Shown here piece after piece: positions 1-7,081 of a stretch of 14,411 bases of DNA; position 1 is the stretch's first letter; every line of letters begins with the position of its first letter. Below the pieces are notes generated by a model. The model saw only the letters and a list, made by a program, of their open reading frames with translations. It was not told the origin of the DNA and did no database searches. The DNA comes from Soonwooa sp023440705 (GTDB lineage Bacteria > Bacteroidota > Bacteroidia > Flavobacteriales > Weeksellaceae). Where the stretch lies: contig JAEXRP010000116.1 of the NCBI GenBank assembly GCA_023440705.1, positions 1-14,411 of the forward strand, in the 5' to 3' direction. Made by a program: the position numbers and the translations under genes.

Positions 1-44
1 GGAGCCGACCGAGCATCACAGCGACTGCGCGTAGACCGACCGAT
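1..44. other. GC-rich fragment at left edge, unidentified
   Basis: By direct count 29 of these 44 bases are G or C (about 66%), in a window that is otherwise clearly AT-rich. Two similar motifs, CCGACCGAG near the start and ACCGACCGAT near the end, flank a GCGACTGCGCG core. No recognisable protein C-terminus or RNA is visible, and the edge cuts off whatever lies to the left. It may be the tail of a gene or of an intergenic repeat; I cannot tell which. Confidence 0.3.
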
Positions 45-49
45 AAAAC

Positions 50-88
50 AAAAAAAACGCGGACGACAATGTCGTCCGCGTTTTTTTT
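50..88. terminator. Strong bidirectional intrinsic terminator
   Basis: A perfect 11-bp GC-rich stem (57-67 with 71-81, ACGCGGACGAC/GTCGTCCGCGT) encloses a 3-nt AAT loop. It is preceded by an A-run and followed by a run of eight T, so the hairpin ends in a U-tract whichever strand is transcribed. Read leftward it lies about 30 bases after the tpiA stop and should end the four-gene operon. Read rightward it would end any gene entering from the left edge. Confidence 0.9.
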
Positions 89-119
89 GTTTTGAGGGCA
101 CGCCCAAATTAAAAATATG

Positions 120-881
120 TTATGGATTAAAACCTTCGATAATTTTCGAAAAATCTTCGATTTTTAGCGCTGCTCCACCGATAAGTCCACCGTCGATATC
201 CGGCTGCGAGAAGATTTCTTTCGCGTTGTCAGGCTTAACAGATCCGCCATACAAAATCGAAATTTCGTCCGCCACTTCTTGACCGTATTTAGCTGCAATA
301 AGACTTCTGATGTGCGCGTGAATCTCCTGCGCCTGCTCTGGCGTCGCAGTTTCGCCCGTACCGATTGCCCAAACAGGCTCGTAAGCGATAACCACTTTTT
401 TGATTTCGTCCGCAGAAAGTGTGAAAAGCGCCACTTCGGTTTGGTTTTTTACCACTTCGAAATGTTGACCAGCTTTACGCTGCTCCAAAGTTTCGCCATT
501 GCAATAGATCGGCGTAAGACCCGCATCCAACAAAGCTTTCACTTTTCTATTCGCATGACTATCGGTCTCACCGTGGTATTGACGACGCTCTGAGTGCGAC
601 ACCAAACTCCCGTTAATGCCAATAGAATTGATCATCTGAACGGAAATTTCGCCTGTGTAAGCGCCACTTTGGTATTCTGACACGTCTTGTGCAAAAACCT
701 CAACTTCTCCATTTTTAAAAATATCTTTAGCCGTTGTTAAATACAAAGCTGGCGGCGCGATATAGACTTCGCAATTGGTTGTATTGTTTTTTTTGTATTC
801 TAAAAGCTGAATCATTAAAGCCTCTGCATCTGCAAAGTTTTTGTTCATTTTCCAGTTGCCTGCAACGATGTTTTTTCTCAT
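120..881 (-). CDS. tpiA: Triose-phosphate isomerase
   Basis: Cytoplasmic glycolytic enzyme that interconverts dihydroxyacetone phosphate and glyceraldehyde 3-phosphate. The 253-residue length is normal for this single TIM-barrel family. The catalytic set is complete: Asn9 and Lys11 in GNWKMNK, the electrophile His96 in SHSERR, and the base Glu168 in AYEPVWAIGTG, which also starts the mobile loop 6. The phosphate-binding GGSVKPDNA and GGLIGGAAL segments follow. The PIYCNGET stretch (124-131) carries Asn128 in a slightly variable position of the usual C-x-GE motif. It is the last gene of a leftward operon, 22 bases after the TerB-like gene, and is followed by a strong terminator. The start is chosen because NWKMNK normally begins 8-10 residues into the protein. 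No separate promoter is visible in the AT-rich gap, so it is probably co-transcribed. Confidence 0.98.
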   Translation of the reverse strand: MRKNIVAGNWKMNKNFADAEALMIQLLEYKKNNTTNCEVYIAPPALYLTTAKDIFKNGEVEVFAQDVSEYQSGAYTGEISVQMINSIGINGSLVSHSERRQYHGETDSHANRKVKALLDAGLTPIYCNGETLEQRKAGQHFEVVKNQTEVALFTLSADEIKKVVIAYEPVWAIGTGETATPEQAQEIHAHIRSLIAAKYGQEVADEISILYGGSVKPDNAKEIFSQPDIDGGLIGGAALKIEDFSKIIEGFNP

Positions 882-903
882 TTTATTTTTATTAAATTTA
901 ATA

Positions 904-1254
904 TTAATCCATTTTCCAGATGGTCTTCATCATCGTGTAATATTGATGTTCTACACGTGATACATCTTGATCCGCCTTGATCAATTTCTTCGCAAAAGCA
1001 CGGAATTCCTCACGCTCTGCTGGCGTCGAATCGTCATAAAAACATCTCGCATGAAACTCGAAATGATCCTTCCAATCGCTTGGCTGAAGACTCGCAATAA
1101 CATCCAACTCATTGTCCAAATTTAAACGAAAAGGAAATTCTTCCGCCAGATATTCTAAAATGACTTTTTCTTCTTCTGGACTAAATTTGTAATCGACAGC
1201 TGACAACAACATCAACATGTGATATCCTGCGATTGATTTATTTGATTTTTGCAT
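904..1254 (-). CDS. TerB-like small acidic helical protein
   Basis: Predicted soluble 116-residue protein with no signal peptide or membrane segment. The N-terminal stretch YHMLMLLSAVDYKFSPEEEK (11-30), with a hydrophobic helix, an Asp, and a Ser-Pro followed by acidic residues, resembles the metal-binding-like repeat of the TerB/DnaJ-associated family. A second weaker copy may lie near AKKLIKADQDVSRVEHQYY (88-106). This family assignment is by eye only and TerB function is poorly defined, so I give no activity. It starts 5 bases after the DoxX/MauE-like gene and is followed 22 bases later by tpiA, so it sits inside the operon and is very likely translated. Position in a housekeeping operon argues against a dedicated tellurite-resistance role. 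Confidence 0.7.
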   Translation of the reverse strand: MQKSNKSIAGYHMLMLLSAVDYKFSPEEEKVILEYLAEEFPFRLNLDNELDVIASLQPSDWKDHFEFHARCFYDDSTPAEREEFRAFAKKLIKADQDVSRVEHQYYTMMKTIWKMD

Positions 1255-1259
1255 TATTC

Positions 1260-2348
1260 TTATTTTTTATATTCTTCTAAATAATCTTTAGCTCCCAATT
1301 TTTCAACGATTTTTCCTTTTTCTAAAACCATGACAAAAGGATTACTTCTGGCAATTGTTTTAATCGCGATTTCGTCCATCATAAGATTCGGAATTTTATT
1401 GAAAAAATCTGGTTGCGTCGACACTCCATAGACTTTTACCGCACGCTCATGCATCATCATATTCTGAATCTCAGCAACCAATTGCGTTGACGCTTCTTTT
1501 GGTTTATAAACGAATACTAAAATAGCTTTTGGTTCGTTAAGGATTTCGGCGGTTTTATCTTCGCCAGTCGGCGTTTCTAATTTTAATTTTTTGATTTCGG
1601 AATCGTAACCTTGCTTAACAATTTCGGATGTAGTTTTACCTTCTTCAATCTGCCAAGTTTCGTCCTTCCAATAGTTTTTGTTGATGTATTCGTCTTGATC
1701 AACCTTCTTCACTTCTCCAGTTTTAGAATTTTTAAGTGAATAAAAAGTCTTGTAAATCGATGGATCTTGTTCGATTTTTTGACGCTCAGTATTTAGGTCA
1801 GTTCCTATTTTATAAGCTCTAAAATCTATTAAAGGTTCATGTGTAATTCCGCGATACATTACGTAAATCATCACTAAAACAAAAATACCAAGAACAGGCA
1901 TTTTGACACAACCTAAATCTGTTTTTTCTTGATAATTTTTATTCAATAACAATAAAATCAATAAACCTACAAGTAGCGCAATATCTTTCCAAAAGGACTG
2001 CCACGGCGTCATCTTCATCGCATCACCAAAGCATCCGCAATCGGTTACAACATTATAAAACGCCGAATAAAATGTTAAAAATCCAAAGAATACACAAAGC
2101 GCAATAAGTGCAATAAGCGTAGCTTTTAGTTTAATCTTCATTAAAAGCATAAAACCTAAAGCCAGTTCTAAAACCACAACAATTGTCGCCAACTCTAAGG
2201 CATATTGTTCAAAAAAAGGCAAGTTGAAAACAGACGGGGAAAAATATTCCTCCAACTTAAAAGAAAAACCTTTTAAATCAACGGCTTTTACAAAACCCGA
2301 TGCAATAAAAATTACCGCAATAATATAACGTAAAAGTCTCTTGATCAT
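1260..2348 (-). CDS. DoxX/MauE-like membrane protein (BT_3928-type)
   Basis: Integral inner-membrane protein of 362 residues. Hydrophobic segments at about 5-22, 48-70, 74-95, 118-136 and 150-166 suggest five helices. With the N-terminus inside, the conserved DCGCFGD motif (103-109) falls on the periplasmic side between helices 3 and 4, and the roughly 195-residue C-terminal part is periplasmic. This motif is typical of MauE/DoxX-like proteins, often linked to thiol redox chemistry. The C-terminal region (about 273-350: ILVFVYKP, VYGVSTQPDFF, SNPFVMVLEKGKIVEKLG) looks like a thioredoxin-like fold, but it has no cysteine at all, so it cannot act as a CXXC oxidoreductase. The remaining cysteines are in or near the membrane (85, 105, 107, 147). 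It lies 13 bases after the DUF1599 gene and 5 before the TerB-like gene. Family call is good; biochemical role is unknown. Confidence 0.85.
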   Translation of the reverse strand: MIKRLLRYIIAVIFIASGFVKAVDLKGFSFKLEEYFSPSVFNLPFFEQYALELATIVVVLELALGFMLLMKIKLKATLIALIALCVFFGFLTFYSAFYNVVTDCGCFGDAMKMTPWQSFWKDIALLVGLLILLLLNKNYQEKTDLGCVKMPVLGIFVLVMIYVMYRGITHEPLIDFRAYKIGTDLNTERQKIEQDPSIYKTFYSLKNSKTGEVKKVDQDEYINKNYWKDETWQIEEGKTTSEIVKQGYDSEIKKLKLETPTGEDKTAEILNEPKAILVFVYKPKEASTQLVAEIQNMMMHERAVKVYGVSTQPDFFNKIPNLMMDEIAIKTIARSNPFVMVLEKGKIVEKLGAKDYLEEYKK

Positions 2349-2361
2349 ATGTTACTAAATT

Positions 2362-2898
2362 TTATGATGAATATTTTATCAAGCAAAAAACTGCGTAATT
2401 GAGCATATCAAAATAGTTAGCATCCAAACCTTCGGACACCAAAGTCTTACCTTGATTATCTTCAATCTGTTTGGTTCTCAAGACTTTTTGATAAATTAAA
2501 TCTGTAATCGAACTAATTCTCATTTCGCGCCAAGCTTCGCCGTAATCGTGATTTTTGCGTTCCATCAAAGCTTTGGCTTCGTTTGCATATTTGTCATACA
2601 AACTCATAATTTCGGTCTCGTCGGCATTCAATTCATCCGAAAAACCTTTTTCTAATTGTATTAAACCAATGATGGAATAATTGACAATTGCCACGAATTC
2701 GTCTTTTTCGTCTTCGTCCACCATTTTGATATCCGTCATCTGCAAAGTACGAATACGATTGACTTTGATGTAAATTTGATCCGTAATCGAACTCGGTCTC
2801 AAAACACGCCAAGCCGAACCATAATCGTTAAGTTTTTTCTGAAAAAGATCTCGGCAGCTTTTGATAACTTCCTCAAACTGCACCGATGTATTCGCCAT
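2362..2898 (-). CDS. DUF1599 protein with two tandem copies
   Basis: Predicted soluble all-alpha protein of 178 residues made of two copies of the same unit. DYGSAWRVLRPSSITDQIY (25-43) is matched by DYGEAWREMRISSITDLIY (118-136), each followed by KV-x-R. After each, an acidic residue and NY recur: EFVAIVNYSIIGLI (67-80) and YFDMLNYAVFCLI (162-174). I recognise this as DUF1599, which I recall has been grouped with nucleotide-modification-associated domains; that link is from memory and no activity is established. Each half keeps its conserved Asp-Tyr-Gly, Arg and Asn-Tyr residues, so neither looks dead. It is the first gene of the leftward operon ending in tpiA, with a -7 element TATCTTTG 17 bases upstream. 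It is divergent from folP. Confidence 0.85.
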   Translation of the reverse strand: MANTSVQFEEVIKSCRDLFQKKLNDYGSAWRVLRPSSITDQIYIKVNRIRTLQMTDIKMVDEDEKDEFVAIVNYSIIGLIQLEKGFSDELNADETEIMSLYDKYANEAKALMERKNHDYGEAWREMRISSITDLIYQKVLRTKQIEDNQGKTLVSEGLDANYFDMLNYAVFCLIKYSS

Positions 2899-2915
2899 AA
2901 AAATGAGTTATTGGT

Positions 2916-2923
2916 CAAAGATA
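2916..2923 (-). promoter_or_regulatory. -7 element of the DUF1599-tpiA operon promoter
   Basis: Read on the minus strand this is TATCTTTG, an exact match to the Bacteroidetes -7 consensus TAnnTTTG, 17 bases before the ATG. A TTGG (2937-2934) lies only 10 bases upstream and a TTG (2953-2951) 27 bases upstream. Neither is at the usual 17-23 spacing, so the -33 element is weak or absent. The predicted 5' leader is only about 10-12 bases. Confidence 0.6.
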
Positions 2924-2987
2924 CAAATTTTAGCCAATCGCAGAGGATGACAATTATCGCAAAAAATAAAGGAATTTTAATAATTGG

Positions 2988-3018
2988 TTGGCGTTCCGCA
3001 TCTTGTTTTATAAATTTG
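2988..3018 (+). promoter_or_regulatory. folP promoter, apparently leaderless
   Basis: TTGG (2988-2991), a 19-base spacer and TAAATTTG (3011-3018) match the Bacteroidetes sigma-A pattern TTTG-N19-TAnnTTTG. Only four bases (TGAA) separate the -7 element from the folP ATG. Transcription would normally begin 4-7 bases past the -7 box, so it should start at or within a base or two of the A of the start codon. No later Met exists before the conserved IMGILN motif, which supports this start. Confidence 0.7.
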
Positions 3019-3022
3019 TGAA

Positions 3023-3856
3023 ATGAAGTTTTCTAATTCAGTATTTTCCGCAGATAAACAATTCAGTATCAATTGCAATGGTAGATTAATCGATCTGAGC
3101 CAACCCAAAATTATGGGGATTCTAAACCTCACGCCAGACTCTTTTTCTGATGGCGGAAAGTTTAATTCTGAAAAAAATGCATTACTTCACACCGAACAAT
3201 TATTAAAAGATGGCGCACATATTATTGACATCGGCGCACAATCGACGCGACCAAACGCTGAACATATTTCTGCGCAAGAAGAAATCAAACGAATTGGGAA
3301 CATTATTTCTTTAATTAAAAAAGAAATTCCCGAAGCTTTAATTTCCTTAGATACATTTTATGGTGAAGTAGTGAAATTCGGTTACAACGAAGGCATCGAC
3401 ATTGTTAATGATATTTCGGCGGGACAATTTGATGAGCAAATGTTAACCGAAGTTGCGAAAACTGGACTTCCATACATTTTGATGCATATTAATTCGAGTT
3501 ACGACAACATGCATGATAAACCACATTCTGATGATATTATTCTTGAATTAAATAAATTCTTTTCGAAAAAAATTGATGAACTTAATCAACTTGGGATCAA
3601 AGATATTATTCTCGATCCTGGTTTTGGTTTTTCGAAAACGCAAGACGATCAATTACAAATCATTAATGAATTAGAATACATTGGTTTTGGCGACTTCCCT
3701 ATTTTAATCGGAATTTCAAGAAAATCTTTTATTTATAAACCTTTAGGAAAAAGTCCTCTAGAAATCCAACAAGAAGTTGAAAAAATCCATCAACAACTTT
3801 TCGAAAAAGGTGCAAAAATTTTCAGAGTTCACGAACCAGCCTTGCTAAAATTTTAA
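3023..3856 (+). CDS. folP: Dihydropteroate synthase
   Basis: Cytoplasmic folate enzyme joining 6-hydroxymethyl-dihydropterin pyrophosphate to p-aminobenzoate; the sulfonamide target. The 277 residues form one TIM barrel with the family motifs in order: NLTPDSFSDGG (35-45), GAQSTRP (71-77), SLDT (108-111), NDISAG (129-134), LMH (153-155), DPGFGFSKT (198-206), SRKSF (232-236) and RVH (268-270). Catalytic and pterin-binding Asp, Asn, Lys and Arg/His positions are kept. Two segments differ from most relatives: after MH the usual GTP-containing loop reads INSSYDN, and the NGT/NAT-containing helix after the RKS motif is replaced by LEIQQEVEKIHQQ. The core is intact, so I expect it to be active. The ClC gene begins 3 bases after its stop, implying co-transcription. 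Its promoter is the apparently leaderless one ending at 3018. Confidence 0.96.
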   Translation: MKFSNSVFSADKQFSINCNGRLIDLSQPKIMGILNLTPDSFSDGGKFNSEKNALLHTEQLLKDGAHIIDIGAQSTRPNAEHISAQEEIKRIGNIISLIKKEIPEALISLDTFYGEVVKFGYNEGIDIVNDISAGQFDEQMLTEVAKTGLPYILMHINSSYDNMHDKPHSDDIILELNKFFSKKIDELNQLGIKDIILDPGFGFSKTQDDQLQIINELEYIGFGDFPILIGISRKSFIYKPLGKSPLEIQQEVEKIHQQLFEKGAKIFRVHEPALLKF

Positions 3857-3859
3857 AAC

Positions 3860-5221
3860 ATGAAAAAGATGCTTAACACCCTTCTTCTCATGTTAAAACG
3901 TTCTTTCGACAACATCCGAAACGAACAACTAAAAAATAATCTTTTACAAGCAATTCCTTTTTGGATTGGATCGGTTATTACTGGATTTTTCGCAGTGATG
4001 TATGCCAAAATTTTTGCGTGGGGCGAGAAACTTCTCGAACTCATCATGAACTGGCATGACTGGATGATTTTTATTATCGCACCAATCGGTTTTGTGTTAT
4101 CATGGTGGCTGGTTAAAGCATTTGCGCCCTATTCCAAAGGATCTGGAATTCCGCAAGTTATGGCAGCAGTCGAAATGGCGAATCCTAAAGAGCACAACAA
4201 GATTAAACATCTGTTAAGCATTAAAATTTTAATTTTAAAAATTATCTCATCCGTCGTATTAGTCATTGGTGGTGGCGCTATTGGGCGCGAAGGTCCGACC
4301 ATCCAAATTGCAGGTTCCATTTTTAGAAAAGTTAATGAATATCTTCCTTCTTGGTATCCGAAAATTTCTAAAAAAAATATGATTATGACTGGGGCGGCTG
4401 CAGGTCTAGCAGCAGCATTCAACACACCTTTGGGCGGAATTGTATTTGCAGTTGAAGAATTAACAAAGACGCACATCAACTATTTTAAAACAGCTTTATT
4501 CACAGCTGTAATTATCGCAGGTCTAACCGCTCAAACATTAGCTGGTTCTTATCTTTATCTTGGCTATCCAAAAACAAGCGACATATCATTAAGTGTTATT
4601 TTCCCTGTGATTTTGGTAGCGTGTATTTCAGGAATTTTTGCCAGTCAACTTTCTGTGATTATGTTAAAAATAAGTGCATGGAAAAAAAGATTAAAAACCG
4701 ACGTTTCTAATATCATTTTCCTAGTTATTAGCGCCTTGATTATTGCGAGTATTGCTTATTTTATTAATCGTGAAATTTTAGGATCTGGGAAAGAAATTAT
4801 GGAACGCGTCCTATTTACTGACAACAAACACGAAGAATGGTACGTCCCTCTTCTTAGGATGATTGGCCCTGCATTAGCTTTCACATCTGGTGGCGCAGGC
4901 GGAATTTTTGCACCAGCACTTTCTGCGGGAGCAAGTGTAGGATCGGTAATTTCTGGTTTAATTCATCTATCTCCGCACGAGACTAATGTCGTTATCCTTG
5001 CAGGGATGGTTGCATTTTTAACTGGAATAACACGAGCGCCCTTTACTGCAGCTATTATTGTTTTGGAAATGACCGATCGACATTCTTTGATATTTTATTT
5101 GATGTTGGCAGGTATGATGTCTTCTATCGCATCGATTTTGGTAAGTCGTCACTCTTTATATGAAGAATTAAAAACCAGTTTTTTAAAAGATTTAAGAAGT
5201 AAAAACCATATTAATGATTAA
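3860..5221 (+). CDS. ClC-family chloride/proton antiporter
   Basis: Multi-helix inner-membrane anion transporter of 453 residues, a normal length for a bacterial ClC without CBS domains. The selectivity-filter motifs are present: GSGIP (94-98), GREGPTIQIAG (142-152) with gating Glu144, and GGIFAP (347-352). The helix GAAAGLAAAFNTPLGGIVFA (178-197) is followed by the Glu pair at 199-200. In E. coli ClC the corresponding second glutamate passes protons, so this is more likely a Cl-/H+ exchanger than a passive channel. No CBS domain follows; the protein ends soon after the last helix with a short basic tail. It starts 3 bases after folP and is presumably expressed from the folP promoter. No functional link to folate synthesis is evident. 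No clear terminator follows it. Confidence 0.93.
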   Translation: MKKMLNTLLLMLKRSFDNIRNEQLKNNLLQAIPFWIGSVITGFFAVMYAKIFAWGEKLLELIMNWHDWMIFIIAPIGFVLSWWLVKAFAPYSKGSGIPQVMAAVEMANPKEHNKIKHLLSIKILILKIISSVVLVIGGGAIGREGPTIQIAGSIFRKVNEYLPSWYPKISKKNMIMTGAAAGLAAAFNTPLGGIVFAVEELTKTHINYFKTALFTAVIIAGLTAQTLAGSYLYLGYPKTSDISLSVIFPVILVACISGIFASQLSVIMLKISAWKKRLKTDVSNIIFLVISALIIASIAYFINREILGSGKEIMERVLFTDNKHEEWYVPLLRMIGPALAFTSGGAGGIFAPALSAGASVGSVISGLIHLSPHETNVVILAGMVAFLTGITRAPFTAAIIVLEMTDRHSLIFYLMLAGMMSSIASILVSRHSLYEELKTSFLKDLRSKNHIND

Positions 5222-5390
5222 TTTTATTCTTAAATAAACTTATACATAGGAAATAAAAGCCAAAACAACGGCCTTAAAAAGACATTTTAAACCATCAATA
5301 AATATTTTTGAAAATATTTTAACTTTTATATTACAAAATTGTAAATTTTTTTCATAGTTTTGAAACCAAACCAAAACAATTTTAAATAAT
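5222..5390 (+). promoter_or_regulatory. Intergenic region with promoter of the first T9SS gene
   Basis: This AT-rich 169-base gap holds a -7 match TAGTTTTG (5355-5362), 28 bases before the ATG at 5391. No good TTTG lies 17-23 bases upstream, so the -33 element is weak. An imperfect AAGCC/GGCCTT pairing near 5260-5276 has no T-tract, so I do not call a terminator for the ClC gene. Read-through into the next gene is possible. Confidence 0.5.
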
Positions 5391-7028
5391 ATGACAAAAA
5401 ATTTACTTAAGCTAGCCTTTTGTACTCTTCCGTTACTAGGCTACAGTCAAATTTTTCAAGAAAATTTTGATGGCAACGGTCCTGGAATTGGTGCTTGGAC
5501 GGTAATTGATGCCGACGGCAACGTACCCGCTCAACATGTTTCTTTCATTAATGGATGGACTGTATATGACAGATCAGGTCCAGATGGAGAATTTCAAGAA
5601 CCAGCGGGCAACAACGCTGCGATGAGTACATCTTGGTATGACCCAGCGAACAGCTCTAACGATTGGCTAATCTCGCCAAGTGTAGCAATTTCTGGAAGTA
5701 ATCCATCATTAGTATGGCAAGCTAAAGCTGAAGATCCTCAGTTCCCAGATGGTTATAAGGTAATGCTTGCGCCAAATGGAGGTAACACCATCGCAGACTT
5801 CACCGTTGAATTATTCAGTAAATCTGCAGAAAATGCTAGCTGGACAACGCGATATGCGGATCTTACACCTTATCTTGGTAAAAATATTCGTTTTGCATTT
5901 GTTAACAATTCTAACGACATGTACGTTTTAGCAATTGACAACATCAAAGTGGTTAATGATTTTGTACCGCCAGTTTTACCAAATTGCGTAAATCTTTTAA
6001 CCCCAACCAACAACCAACAAAACGTCTCAATTTCTAACAATCAATTTAGTTGGCAAGCATCTCCACCTGCACAAAATGTTAGCGCTTACAATTTCTATTT
6101 AGGAAATTCGGCAAACGACCTGCAATTTATTGGTTATGCGCCAGGAACAAACATTACCCTAAGTAATTTAGAATACGGCAAAACATACTACTGGAGCATT
6201 AGACCTGTTAACGACGCAGGAGAAGCAGCTGGATGTACAGTACAATCTTTCAAAACAGAAGGTAGTCCATTTAACCCGTATTGTGGTCCACTTAAATTTG
6301 GTTTTGAAATTTTCGGAACACAAATAAATGGTGTCGAACCAATTACAAAAGTGGAGTTGGCTGACCTATCTAACACTTCACCTGCGGAGATTGGACAAAA
6401 TAATGCCCACGAAACATTCGTTGACAAAATTGCTCATGTTAACAAAGGGCAATCTTATGATATTAAATTATTTGGAAATACAAATGGTCCTTACGAAGCA
6501 AAATTCGCAGTATATTTTGACTGGAACCAAAATGGTAGTCTAAATGATGCAGGCGAAGTATATTTAATAGACAACCCGCTAACTGATTCAAACGGAGAAG
6601 ACGAAAAATTTGTAAGTCAATCTATCACTGTACCTGCATCTGCATTGCTGGGCAATACTAGAATGCGTATCAAAAAAGTATTTAATGATAATGCAACAGA
6701 TCTTGGAGCATTAAACGACCCTTGTGCTAGCGCACGTTATGGGCAAGCGGAAGAATATACTGTTAGCGTAGGTAATTTAGCGGTTAGCGATTTACAAAAA
6801 AACAAGTCGGTTATCTATCCAAATCCTGTTAAGGACGTAGTAACAATAAACTCAGCATCAAAAATTGAAAACATTAAGATTTTTGATTTTGCTGGAAAAT
6901 TAGTTTATAACATAGATGTCAATGCTAGTAAAAAAGAAATCAATCTTTCTAAATTACAAACTGGCACATACACAGTAAACATAAAATCTGAACTTGGTAT
7001 CGAAACCACTAAGATTATCAAGAAATAA
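5391..7028 (+). CDS. T9SS cargo: choice-of-anchor J, Fn3, GEVED protein
   Basis: Predicted secreted or surface-attached protein of 545 residues. An N-terminal signal peptide (about 1-19, cleavage near GYS|Q) directs Sec export. Domains follow in order: a choice-of-anchor J/cleaved-adhesin-like beta-sandwich (about 21-190, with NDWLISP at 90-96 and FAFVNNSND at 168-176); an Fn3-like module (about 198-290, ending TYYWSIRPVN and SFKTEG); a GEVED domain (about 297-461, with FDWNQNG, GNTRMRIKK and GQAEEYTVSV); and a T9SS type A sorting domain (about 472-545, beginning YPNPVKD and ending KIIKK). The last domain should direct passage through the type IX system and then be cleaved. It has its own -7 element and terminator, so it is probably a single-gene unit. 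It is a shorter paralogue of the next gene. Its ligand is unknown. Confidence 0.9.
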   Translation: MTKNLLKLAFCTLPLLGYSQIFQENFDGNGPGIGAWTVIDADGNVPAQHVSFINGWTVYDRSGPDGEFQEPAGNNAAMSTSWYDPANSSNDWLISPSVAISGSNPSLVWQAKAEDPQFPDGYKVMLAPNGGNTIADFTVELFSKSAENASWTTRYADLTPYLGKNIRFAFVNNSNDMYVLAIDNIKVVNDFVPPVLPNCVNLLTPTNNQQNVSISNNQFSWQASPPAQNVSAYNFYLGNSANDLQFIGYAPGTNITLSNLEYGKTYYWSIRPVNDAGEAAGCTVQSFKTEGSPFNPYCGPLKFGFEIFGTQINGVEPITKVELADLSNTSPAEIGQNNAHETFVDKIAHVNKGQSYDIKLFGNTNGPYEAKFAVYFDWNQNGSLNDAGEVYLIDNPLTDSNGEDEKFVSQSITVPASALLGNTRMRIKKVFNDNATDLGALNDPCASARYGQAEEYTVSVGNLAVSDLQKNKSVIYPNPVKDVVTINSASKIENIKIFDFAGKLVYNIDVNASKKEINLSKLQTGTYTVNIKSELGIETTKIIKK

Positions 7029-7048
7029 TAAAATAAAACAATTAAAGG

Positions 7049-7081
7049 AAAAGACCAGCATATTCTGTTGGTCTTTTTTTT
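7049..7081 (+). terminator. Intrinsic terminator of the first T9SS gene
   Basis: Stem AAAGACCA/TGGTCTTT (7050-7057 with 7069-7076) and an 11-base loop are followed by a T-run, starting about 20 bases after the stop codon. Confidence 0.85.

Noticed and set aside
1..96. Plus-strand frame through the left edge and terminator
   Set aside because: It would read through a strong terminator hairpin, and no recognisable protein segment appears in any frame.
279..593. Open frame on the plus strand inside tpiA
   Set aside because: Antisense to a gene with a full set of catalytic motifs; its translation is not like any family I know.
4129..4479. Minus-strand 116-residue frame within the ClC gene
   Set aside because: It is antisense to the strongly conserved selectivity-filter region; coding signal belongs to the plus strand.
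5256..5280. Possible terminator after the ClC gene
   Set aside because: The AAGCC/GGCCTT pairing is imperfect and not followed by a T-tract.
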